Translations under genes and position numbers: made by a program
Shown here: positions 52,402 through 57,697 of the stretch, in pieces
Layout of the letters: every line of letters starts with the position of its first letter
Position numbering within the stretch: the first letter of the stretch is position 1
Assembly (NCBI GenBank): GCA_021371995.1
Contig: JAJFVA010000019.1
Location: forward strand, 1-57,697
DNA: 57,697 nucleotides
Reading direction: 5' to 3'
Source of the DNA: Methanoregulaceae archaeon
GTDB taxonomy: Archaea; Halobacteriota; Methanomicrobia; Methanomicrobiales; Methanospirillaceae
The notes under the pieces: generated by a model
Told to the model about the DNA's origin: nothing
Database searches by the model: none
The model's input: the letters and a program-made list of their open reading frames with translations, nothing else

Positions 52402-52484
52402 GCGAGGGTAACCAAGTGGTCAACGGTGATCGACTCAAGATCGATTCGCGCAGGCGTTCGCGGGTTCAAATCCCTCCCCTCGCA
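52402..52484 (+). tRNA. tRNA-Leu (anticodon CAA)
   Basis: Class II tRNA of 83 bases, without encoded CCA. Acceptor stem GCGAGGG pairs with CCCTCGC, discriminator A. D-stem ACC/GGT, anticodon stem ATCGA/TCGAT with loop CTCAAGA (anticodon CAA, reads UUG). A long variable arm lies about 52446-52459. The T-arm GCGGG/TTCAAAT/CCCTC has one C-U mismatch. Upstream, CTTTTACTATCC near 52370 may be its promoter. The A-T pair at the first D-stem position is unusual but pairs correctly. Isolated between polC and the FkbM gene. Confidence 0.88.
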
Positions 52485-52620
52485 TTGGTTTTAAAACGCT
52501 CACACCGCCGTAAAGAAATTTCTTCACCGAAATTTCCAGAGCGAACAAAATCTGTTACACTTAGTCGTCTCATTGCCCCCGTCTCTCTGCAATTTTGAAT
52601 GTAAGCAGGGTTGTTATCCC

Positions 52621-53232
52621 TTAATCTGCTGACAATCGCCATGCATGGAGAATCCCCATCTGGCCGAGCGGACCGTAAGCCGGGATACGGTCGATGGAAA
52701 AAGAGTATTCCCGGGCAATGAAATGAAGGAGTTCCGGATTGGGTGGTCCACCGATAGGAGGCTGGTGGAGCTCCATCTCGATCCTTCGGATGCCCCTGAA
52801 ATCCTGGGGGTGTATCGTCCATTCAGCCCCTTCGCAGTCACACTTGAGAAAATCACAGCCCCCTGCCGCTTCAATCAGGTCCCGCAGCCTGAACGTGGGG
52901 GTCAGGGAACGGGCACCATCCCATTCAGTTTCAGAAGGGAATCCGTCTCCCAGCGCTGCACGAAAGACCCGGACGTTCACCCCATTCAGCGCAATATTCT
53001 TATCGAGGAGTCCTGTTGTCACCGGTTCAACGGCTGAGACAAGGCGGCTTTTTTTCGCGGCGCGTATACAGAACGCCCCGATATTGGCGCCGATATCAAG
53101 CACCCGATCTTCCCTCCGGATATCCTCCATCCAGTATTCCGGGACCTCAGTGATTTGACGGAACGGTGTAAAAACCGGTAAAAACCTGATCCCGTCCCGG
53201 GTGATGCGGCATTGTTTCTGAGCCGGGAGCAT
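52621..53232 (-). CDS. FkbM-type SAM methyltransferase
   Basis: Methyltransferase of 203 residues. The SAM-binding loop is VLDIGANIGAF (44-54), followed by the acidic strand-2 residue in VSAVEP. The FkbM-typical CDFLKCDCEGAEWTIHPQDF stands at about 126-145, and the end HAWRLSAD is short. These enzymes methylate hydroxyl groups of sugars or small secondary metabolites; the substrate is unknown. Gene stands alone beside the tRNA-Leu, and may be a recent arrival, but base composition gives no clear sign. Confidence 0.82.
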   Translation of the reverse strand: MLPAQKQCRITRDGIRFLPVFTPFRQITEVPEYWMEDIRREDRVLDIGANIGAFCIRAAKKSRLVSAVEPVTTGLLDKNIALNGVNVRVFRAALGDGFPSETEWDGARSLTPTFRLRDLIEAAGGCDFLKCDCEGAEWTIHPQDFRGIRRIEMELHQPPIGGPPNPELLHFIAREYSFSIDRIPAYGPLGQMGILHAWRLSAD

Positions 53233-53403
53233 CTTTTCTGGTTACCCCCCAGGTATTCCCTGATTTCGTCAGTGCTGTTCATATGAGATAAACCGGCCCG
53301 ATCGTTTAAACGTGGTGATGCAGCTTCCGGAAAATGGGGGTAGCTTTGGGGATGTGGGCGTATTCAGGAACTTTCATAGTATCGGCGTGTTTACCCTTCA
53401 GCA

Positions 53404-53904
53404 ATGAAACCGGATATACGGGCAGGGATTGCCCTTCTCGCTGCGGCATTGCTGATGGCGGGAGTATTGCTTGCATCAGGACCGTATCTGTTCTCTCCTC
53501 CTCTTCCCGGCACTCCTCCTGAAAGCAATGCCTCGTCTCCCCTCCCTGCTTCCCCTTTGACGGTGACTTCTCCCGCCGTTTCAGGACCTCCTTCCTTCAT
53601 CCTGATAGTGACTCCGGTCGAAGCACGGGCCCGTCCCGGTGATACAATTCTCTATGCCCTGAGCATTGAACCAAACGGCGGATTCAACCAGACGGTATCT
53701 CTCCGTCTTGATGTGAGTGCACTTCTCCTGTACAGGAATTCCTTTGACCTTGGATCCGTCTCGCCGCCCTACCCGCGGACATTTACGTACCTCTTCAGGG
53801 TGCCGGATGAAGTGCCGGGAGGTGTCACGGTGAAAGGCGTTCTCGTTGCCGAAGGAGGGGGCCATAAGGAAGAGAGGGATCTTATCCTCCTGGTGGGGAA
53901 GTGA
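53404..53904 (+). CDS. Membrane-anchored surface protein
   Basis: Protein of 166 residues. N-terminal hydrophobic anchor about 7-26 (AGIALLAAALLMAGVLLASG), without a lipobox cysteine. A Pro/Ser/Thr-rich linker follows (about 32-65), then a beta-sandwich domain with IVTPVEARARPGDTILYALSIEPNGGFNQTVSLRLD, typical of archaeal secreted Ig-like domains. Function unknown; expected outside the cell. Confidence 0.7.
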   Translation: MKPDIRAGIALLAAALLMAGVLLASGPYLFSPPLPGTPPESNASSPLPASPLTVTSPAVSGPPSFILIVTPVEARARPGDTILYALSIEPNGGFNQTVSLRLDVSALLLYRNSFDLGSVSPPYPRTFTYLFRVPDEVPGGVTVKGVLVAEGGGHKEERDLILLVGK

Positions 53905-53939
53905 AATCTTCACTTTGGCGGAATACCAGGATTTGAGAG

Positions 53940-54479
53940 CTATCCCTCTGTTTCAGGCACAATCTGCAGCAGTCTGTAGCCTATACGCTTCTCCAAAACG
54001 CAGTCCCTGATTTCACGCTCACGCCGGGAAAGAGAAGGATTTTTTGCAGTCTTTATCTCGACAAACACGATCTTTCGGATGGCATCGTCCGCGAGGCCGT
54101 CAAAGACCACCAGATCGACAGGGCTCCCGAGAAACCGTGCGTCTTTCGGGTTGTAGGGAAAATCAGGAAAATACGGGATGAGGTGCTCGGTAATTTTTCC
54201 CTTCGTAACAGACTGGCTCCTCCTGACCGCATCTGACCGGATGATCTCTTCCTCATTGGCCCTCCACCCGGCAAAAAGGATCCTTGCCTTCTCTTCAGAG
54301 AGCCGTTCGAGTTCTCCGGCCTTCCACCCGGCGAGATCCTGTCGCTCCTGTTCCCTCCAGGCTTCAAAGACCGCACGGGCACGGGATTCGATGCTCCTTC
54401 CCTGGAGAATATACAGCAGGAGGAGAATCCCGAGAACAATAAAGAGAATCAGTATAATGATCCATTCGATCCCTGCCAT
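53940..54479 (-). CDS. Membrane-anchored Holliday-junction-resolvase-like nuclease
   Basis: Protein of 179 residues with an N-terminal membrane segment (about 5-26), a coiled-coil-like charged region (30-85), and an endonuclease domain about 88-179 related to the Endonuc_Holl family. PD-(D/E)xK residues are visible: E98 in GKITEHLIPYF, D122 in GSPVDLVVFDG, and E141-x-K143 in VFVEIKTAKN, so the site looks complete. The family is known from predicted resolvases, but a membrane anchor suggests a different job, perhaps on foreign or exported DNA. Converges with the surface protein gene. Confidence 0.78.
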   Translation of the reverse strand: MAGIEWIIILILFIVLGILLLLYILQGRSIESRARAVFEAWREQERQDLAGWKAGELERLSEEKARILFAGWRANEEEIIRSDAVRRSQSVTKGKITEHLIPYFPDFPYNPKDARFLGSPVDLVVFDGLADDAIRKIVFVEIKTAKNPSLSRREREIRDCVLEKRIGYRLLQIVPETEG

Positions 54480-54542
54480 AAGTCGTATATGTTCTCCGGG
54501 AAACCTCTTTACCCTGCCACATCCAACAAGCCGTGACAGCGC

Positions 54543-55136
54543 ATGAGTGACACTCTCACCCCTTCGGCACAGGATGCCTCAATCCGGAACGTTCCGGGCT
54601 GGATTCGTGCAATCGAGATTATTGCAGGTATCATCCTTGTGGTCCTCTCGTTCAATATCTGGGGATACCCGCTCGTTGCGGGTATCTCGGTCATCTATAT
54701 GTTCGGCCTGGCACTGATCATCCTCGGGACCGTGAGGATGGGAACAGGGATATTCGAAACATCGCTCGGAAGCGGTGCACGGGCACTGGTGGTGATTCTC
54801 GGGATACTCCTCCTGCTTATCGGCTTTTATGCAATCGCGTATCCTGCTGGCGGGGCCGTGACGCTGATCTACTTCTTTGCATTCGGGCTGATGCTTGCCG
54901 GAATCGACCTGATCGTGCGTGCCGGTGCCGGGCTGCCCGGACCTGATGCCCCTGACTGGGTACGGTATCTCTCGATTGCCGCCGGTATTTTCGCACTGCT
55001 GATCGGTTTTATCGCGCTGCTGTATCCCGGCTTTGGGGCTGCTCTTCTCTTTATCCTGATCTCGCTTGGTCTCCTTGTACTCGGCATCGATCTGATAGCA
55101 ACCGGGATTATCGGGAGAAGACTGGCAGTTCCCTGA
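54543..55136 (+). CDS. HdeD/DUF308 family membrane protein
   Basis: Integral membrane protein of 197 residues with six membrane segments arranged as three pairs, the DUF308 (HdeD-like) layout: WIRAIEIIAGIILVVLSFNIWG, a second block near 75-120 with LVVILGILLLLIGFYAIAYP, and a third near 145-190. Role unknown; in bacteria HdeD aids acid resistance. It ends with the arginine pair GRRLAVP. A good terminator follows. Divergent from the nuclease gene by 63 bp. Confidence 0.83.
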   Translation: MSDTLTPSAQDASIRNVPGWIRAIEIIAGIILVVLSFNIWGYPLVAGISVIYMFGLALIILGTVRMGTGIFETSLGSGARALVVILGILLLLIGFYAIAYPAGGAVTLIYFFAFGLMLAGIDLIVRAGAGLPGPDAPDWVRYLSIAAGIFALLIGFIALLYPGFGAALLFILISLGLLVLGIDLIATGIIGRRLAVP

Positions 55137-55149
55137 ATCCTTTTTTTGA

Positions 55150-55190
55150 AGAACCCCCCGGGCTTATTTTCTGGGGGACTCTTTTTTTTA
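55150..55190 (+). terminator. Terminator after the DUF308 gene
   Basis: A G/C stem, C-run at 55154-55159 pairing with G-run at 55173-55177 over a 13-base loop, is followed by a T-run at 55182-55189. The position directly after the DUF308 stop fits a transcription end. Confidence 0.6.
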
Positions 55191-55341
55191 AGCCCGATGA
55201 TATTATCCGGGTTCCCGGACAGGCCGGATACAATCGCCCGCCATCCGGATAACCCCGGCATGTTCCAGTGAACCCCGGACGAATTGAAAATAGAGTTCTA
55301 TCTACCGGGATCGTTTCGGCATTTTTCGAGGGGCCCGGTAT

Positions 55342-55746
55342 CTACAGGCCGCATTCATGGATCAGTTCGAGTGAGGTCCGGGCGGTCTTCCTCACCCGGG
55401 AATCAGGATCTTCAACCGCTTGTTTGAGGAGATCTTCTGCTTCCTTGCATCTCATAATCCCAAGCGCCCGGGCACACGCATTTCGTGTGCAGTCATCCCC
55501 TGTGGTGAGTCCTTGCTTGAGGGGATCTGAGAGGTCCGGATTATTGATCGAGCGGATCCCTGCAGCCACCATCTCCCTGATGTACCATTTTTCTTCAGGG
55601 AGCCGGTGGATCAGGTCGGCAAGAACCGAGGGATCTTTGAGGCGGCCGATCCTGCCCACCGCCTCCTGGCGGATGATCCAGTCCTCGCATTTCAGGTCCC
55701 GGAAGATGAGGGTGACCTCATCCAGCTCCACTCTCTTTTTCCTCAC
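55342..55746 (-). CDS. Short HEAT-repeat protein
   Basis: Soluble protein of 134 residues with three to four HEAT/PBS-lyase-type repeats (DWIIRQEAVGRIGRLKDPSVL, KWYIREMVAAGIRSINNPDL, TRNACARALGIMRCKEAE). Likely a protein-binding scaffold. The start is GTG at 55746 with a full GGAGGTGG ribosome binding site eight bases upstream. A TATA-like AAATATTTATC near 55783-55793 is the probable promoter. Its repeats resemble those at 44887 and 47753, but the gene is separate from that cluster. Confidence 0.78.
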   Translation of the reverse strand: MRKKRVELDEVTLIFRDLKCEDWIIRQEAVGRIGRLKDPSVLADLIHRLPEEKWYIREMVAAGIRSINNPDLSDPLKQGLTTGDDCTRNACARALGIMRCKEAEDLLKQAVEDPDSRVRKTARTSLELIHECGL

Positions 55747-55887
55747 AGTACCACCTCCACGATATTAGTACTATAGACGCGATAAATATTTATGTTATTG
55801 GATGGAAGGTTCTTTCTCTTCACGAGGAACAAGCGTGTCCCCGTAACAGGGCAGGGATATTCGGATATTCAGGAGAGAGCAGGATAA

Positions 55888-55963
55888 TTCTATAAACTCG
55901 CAGATCACACTTTTTTTACTTGAAGCCGGACGTCCAGGAACGGGGCAGAATGGAGTTGATGTA
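55888..55963 (+). promoter_or_regulatory. Promoter and leader of eIF1A, with mini-frame
   Basis: TATA-like TTCTATAAACTC at about 55888-55899 places the transcript start near 55918-55925. Within the leader an ATG at 55950 opens a five-codon frame (MELMY) ending in TGA at 55965-55967, which overlaps the start region of the eIF1A frame. GGAG at 55952-55955 stands eight bases before a CTG. Confidence 0.4.
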
Positions 55964-56272
55964 CTGACTGATAAAAAGCCGGGCCAGGGTATCCCTGAGG
56001 AGATAGTCAGGGTCCGCATTCCGAACAAGAGGAACCGCGAGATCTTTGCATGCGCCGAACTGATGATGGGCGCAAACCATATCCGGGTGAGGTGCTTTGA
56101 CGGGGTCACCCGGATGGGCAGGATCAAGGGAAAGATCAAGAAGAAGGTCTGGATTCGCGAAGGAGACATTCTCATCGTGGTTCCCTGGAGTTTTCAGGAC
56201 GACAAGTGCGACATCATCTACCGGTACACCGGTCCCCAGGTCGAATGGCTGAGACGGAACGGGTACCTGTAA
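55964..56272 (+). CDS. Translation initiation factor eIF1A, start codon unclear
   Basis: Cytosolic factor of the OB-fold (IF1-like) class that helps scan and place initiator tRNA. The conserved body is unambiguous: EEIVRVRIPNKRNREIFACAELM, then MMGANHIRVRCFDGVTRMGRIKGKIKKKVWIREGD, and CDIIYRYTGPQVEWLRRNGYL at the end. The usual N-terminus (TDKKPGQGIPEE) is in frame from 55967, but no ATG, GTG or TTG lies in this frame downstream of the promoter and upstream of the fold. The first ATG (56063) would delete about a third of the fold. I place the start at CTG 55964, eight bases after GGAG. A one-base sequence error in the mini-frame MELMY is the alternative. Confidence 0.8.
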   Translation: MTDKKPGQGIPEEIVRVRIPNKRNREIFACAELMMGANHIRVRCFDGVTRMGRIKGKIKKKVWIREGDILIVVPWSFQDDKCDIIYRYTGPQVEWLRRNGYL

Positions 56273-56370
56273 TCCCTATTTTTCCATTCATATTCTAATG
56301 GTATGTGGTGAACATGGAAAGCCGGGACTCTCCCGGAATTATGAGCATTCCTTGTTTGAGAATCGGATAG

Positions 56371-56403
56371 TAAAAAAAAACTGGCATCTCCGATACATCC
56401 GGA
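56371..56403 (-). terminator. Terminator-like element after microprotein A
   Basis: On the minus strand a small stem (TCCG...CGGA, 56389-56403) is followed by a run of nine T (56372-56380). It ends the microprotein A transcript, and a second perfect hairpin CCGGGA-CTC-TCCCGG at 56322-56336 lies between this and eIF1A. Confidence 0.5.
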
Positions 56404-56428
56404 ATGACCGGTATCTCAGGGGCGGATC

Positions 56429-56542
56429 TTACATGAAGAAGATCATTCCAAAATAGGAAACAAACCCCAGAATCCCTAGTAAAAGTATCAACATAACAAG
56501 GCTGTACGTTGGATTCTTCCTTTTTTGGGCGTAGACAACCAT
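56429..56542 (-). CDS. Microprotein A: 37-residue single-pass membrane protein
   Basis: Frame of 37 codons with ATG at 56542 and a GGGGGAG ribosome binding site about four bases upstream. A basic N-terminus (VVYAQKRKN) is followed by one long hydrophobic segment to the last residue (LVMLILLLGILGFVSYFG), ending FGMIFFM. The positive charges ahead of the segment predict the N-terminus inside. Too short for ordinary gene calling, but the binding site, promoter with palindrome and terminator all agree. Resembles microproteins B and C in length, layout and the terminal GM[IL] motif. Function unknown. Confidence 0.72.
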   Translation of the reverse strand: MVVYAQKRKNPTYSLVMLILLLGILGFVSYFGMIFFM

Positions 56543-56611
56543 AGCTCCCCCTTCTCCGGGGTCAGCTCCGACCGTCCCGTCGCCCGTGGTCGTTAATCTG
56601 ACCGGTTAATT

Positions 56612-56628
56612 TTCATCAGTTTGATGAA
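56612..56628 (-). promoter_or_regulatory. Operator palindrome A
   Basis: TTCATCAGTTTGATGAA, a perfect 7-base inverted repeat with a 3-base centre, located about 70-86 bp upstream of microprotein A. A TATA-like AAAATTTTATTT lies about 25-35 bp further upstream on the minus strand (about 56655-56666), so the palindrome covers the predicted transcript start. Same sequence plan as operators B and C. Confidence 0.65.
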
Positions 56629-56851
56629 CAAATACTACCATGTCCGCTGAAGAAATAAAATTTTCTCTCCCGACGTTCATTTGGCACTCAGGCATCCCGA
56701 AAATCGGACATATCCAGGGCACTTATAAGTTCGAGAATTATTGATCTTAGGGTGGACGATGAAACAATGCAAAGATCAGATAATTGGATCAACAAATCGA
56801 ATGAACAGAAAATGAGGCTGGAATATTTTTAATCAGGGTAGTTACAGCCAC

Positions 56852-56888
56852 CAGAGGGGAGAATTGGGGGGTAATGTGCTCCCCTCTG
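56852..56888 (-). terminator. Terminator-like hairpin after microprotein B
   Basis: Perfect 10-bp inverted repeat CAGAGGGGAG (56852-56861) and CTCCCCTCTG (56879-56888) with a 17-base loop, about 28 bp after the microprotein B stop on the minus strand. A T-rich stretch (ATTAAAAATATT on that strand, about 56825-56836) comes afterward. A transcription end is likely; a regulatory stem is possible. Confidence 0.55.
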
Positions 56889-56916
56889 CTGGGGTGGCGC
56901 TTGTGGTGTTACAGGA

Positions 56917-57018
56917 TCAGGCCAGTGATATCATTCCAAGGCCGGTAATTCCCAGGAGAATTATGAGCAGTATCGAGAATATACCGAACAGGTAATTGAT
57001 CTCAGTTGATTTCGCCAT
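56917..57018 (-). CDS. Microprotein B: 33-residue single-pass membrane protein
   Basis: Frame of 33 codons with ATG at 57018 and a strong AGGAGGGAGAG just upstream. A short polar head (MAKSTEIN) precedes one hydrophobic segment (YLFGIFSILLIILLGITG), ending GLGMISLA. It shares with microprotein C the pattern of a polar head, FG[IM]F within the first turn of the segment, and the terminal GM[IL]SL. Own palindrome upstream and hairpin downstream, so it is a separate transcript. Function unknown. Confidence 0.75.
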   Translation of the reverse strand: MAKSTEINYLFGIFSILLIILLGITGLGMISLA

Positions 57019-57071
57019 CTCTCCCTCCTGAATTCATCTCTACTTGTTCACCTGCATTTTGTGTTTTACTA

Positions 57072-57088
57072 TTCATCATAATGATGAA
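57072..57088 (-). promoter_or_regulatory. Operator palindrome B
   Basis: TTCATCATAATGATGAA, extended by one pair on each side to ATTCATCAT-A-ATGATGAAT, perfect. It lies 54-70 bp upstream of microprotein B. On the minus strand TTTTTTATATTAAAT at about 57106-57120 is the TATA box, 25 bp away, so the palindrome again overlaps the predicted transcript start. Confidence 0.7.
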
Positions 57089-57404
57089 TATATGGTATGA
57101 TGATTATTTAATATAAAAAATTATCTATTATTTTACGCAAAAAATTGGAATATTAGAGTTGAATTATGGTTTGATCCGTGTTTGGTGGCGAAATAATTGT
57201 AATAAAAAAAATCTCTACATATAAATCTACTTAATTTTTTACTTGATAAATATTGAGGTAGCTGGCGTCCCGGGTTAAGGAAAAAGAGAAATTGCGATAT
57301 GATAGGTTCCGGGTACTGTATAGGGTGAGACAATTCCCTCTGGAAACATTGGCTGTACCGCAGAAGGTAATAGAGTCCAGGAACTCTCATGTATTGAACA
57401 ACCG

Positions 57405-57445
57405 GGAAAAATGATCTGGCTACAGGTCAGGGGGCATAAACCCCG
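57405..57445 (-). terminator. Terminator-like element after microprotein C
   Basis: On the minus strand a small stem GGGG-TTTATG-CCCC (57431-57444) is followed about 20 bases later by a run of five T (57406-57410). It lies about 50 bp after the microprotein C stop. Weak but in the expected place. Confidence 0.4.
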
Positions 57446-57490
57446 TCCATATAGCCTCCTTTCTATATTACTATGCCTGAAATTGTTCCT

Positions 57491-57598
57491 TCACGTCAGG
57501 GAGAGCATTCCCCATGCCGCTACAATGAACAAAACAATGAACATGATTGCGAACATACCAAATACAAATCTTGAGTTGCTTCCATAGGTGGTGGCCAT
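57491..57598 (-). CDS. Microprotein C: 35-residue single-pass membrane protein
   Basis: Frame of 35 codons with ATG at 57598 and AAGGAGAGAAAC upstream. A polar head (MATTYGSNSR) leads into one hydrophobic segment (FVFGMFAIMFIVLFIVAAWG), ending AWGMLSLT. Close in plan to microprotein B (FGxF near the segment start and GM[IL]SL at the end). Its palindrome and nearby promoter text also match those of microprotein A. Function unknown; a small subunit or regulator of a membrane complex is one guess. Confidence 0.75.
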   Translation of the reverse strand: MATTYGSNSRFVFGMFAIMFIVLFIVAAWGMLSLT

Positions 57599-57645
57599 CT
57601 GTTTCTCTCCTTCATTAACCGGGTAATTAATCGCACCGATTAACT

Positions 57646-57662
57646 TTCATCATTGAGATGAA
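57646..57662 (-). promoter_or_regulatory. Operator palindrome C
   Basis: TTCATCATTGAGATGAA, with 6-base arms and a 5-base centre, 48-64 bp upstream of microprotein C. On the minus strand AAATTTATATCC near 57683-57694 is a TATA box about 27 bp away. The flanking sequence on the gene side (ACCG-x-TTAA-x-TTTCATCA on the plus strand) also matches that of operator A, for about 40 bp. Confidence 0.65.
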
Positions 57663-57697
57663 CTATGATCGTGAGAAGCGATGGGATATAAATTTTA

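Larger units (their letters stand above)
57019..57490. other. AT-rich intergenic region between microproteins B and C
   Basis: About 470 bp. It holds the leader, operator and TATA box of microprotein B (to about 57120) and the transcript end of microprotein C (about 57400-57490). The middle, 57120-57400, is very AT-rich. An 85-codon minus-strand frame at 57133-57390 lacks a ribosome binding site and looks random (aromatic-rich), so I do not call it. Confidence 0.45.

Noticed and set aside
52500-52540. Palindromes AAGAAATTTCTT and GAAATTTC repeats after tRNA-Leu
   Set aside because: Short AT-rich self-complementary words are expected by chance here. No promoter or terminator tract is connected to them with confidence.
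57133-57390. 85-codon minus-strand frame in the AT-rich tail
   Set aside because: No ribosome binding site, and a composition full of aromatic and asparagine residues as expected from random AT-rich DNA. Nothing upstream looks like a promoter for it.
1-57697. CRISPR arrays, insertion sequences, prophage or rRNA genes
   Set aside because: I looked for regularly spaced repeats, transposase or integrase motifs and rRNA text and found none in the window. The tRNA-Leu half is the only possible integration scar.

Overview
The window is chromosomal DNA of a hydrogenotrophic methanogenic archaeon of the order Methanomicrobiales, most likely near Methanoregula/Methanolinea (the genus is inferred from overall protein character, not tested). 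The evidence is a full set of methyl-coenzyme M reductase activation genes (atwA and methanogenesis-marker genes mmp3, 5, 6, 7, 15, 17), cofD for coenzyme F420, an archaeal DNA polymerase II large subunit with an intein, archaeal-type tRNA synthetases, Tsr3, RadB, CDC48, eIF1A, a UbiD/aconitase-X pair of the archaeal mevalonate route, and many PAS sensor proteins.

Layout. 0-10.4 kb: tyrS (cut by the window edge), gap, an AlkA-like glycosylase, a membrane protein, and a signalling block (response regulator and histidine kinase, divergent from a kinase-less HTH/multi-PAS protein). 10.7-18.5 kb: tsr3, a thiouracil-desulfidase-like/deoxyribosyltransferase fusion, a degenerate SelB-like factor, LemA plus DUF2207, a PPC-domain protein, a YgiQ radical SAM protein, an AhpD-like protein. 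18.7-26.7 kb: an orphan small gene and a lipoprotein, then the seven-gene minus-strand operon atwA-mmp3-mmp6-mmp5-mmp15-mmp17-mmp7, whose members overlap or abut. 26.7-32.6 kb: a HAD phosphatase, ribose-1,5-bisphosphate isomerase, dapF, and the overlapping operon larC-radB-redox lipoprotein-ccdA. 32.7-44.8 kb: CDC48 with an insertion in its second ATPase lid, a RecA-like protein without a P-loop, aspS-metE-like, a fused MNT-HEPN protein, cofD, an HD hydrolase, then UbiD and aconitase-X. 44.9-52.2 kb: a HEAT-repeat membrane protein, DUF432, MscS and a second HEAT protein, followed by intein-bearing polC. 52.2-57.7 kb: a tRNA-Leu half, an intact tRNA-Leu, an FkbM methyltransferase, surface and membrane proteins, eIF1A, and an AT-richer tail with three tiny membrane-protein genes.

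The best candidate for an undescribed system is that tail (56.4-57.7 kb). Three separate 33-37 residue single-pass membrane proteins with a shared C-terminal pattern each have a strong ribosome binding site, a terminator-like element, and the same 17-bp palindrome (TTCATCA-N3-[TA]GATGAA) about 25-31 bp downstream of a TATA-like box. This looks like a microprotein family under one operator. Other points of note are the TudS-like/deoxyribosyltransferase fusion, the fused MNT-HEPN protein lacking its RNase residues, the missing AUG of eIF1A, the tRNA-Leu half, and the CDC48 insertion. No CRISPR array, insertion sequence, transposase or rRNA gene was seen.
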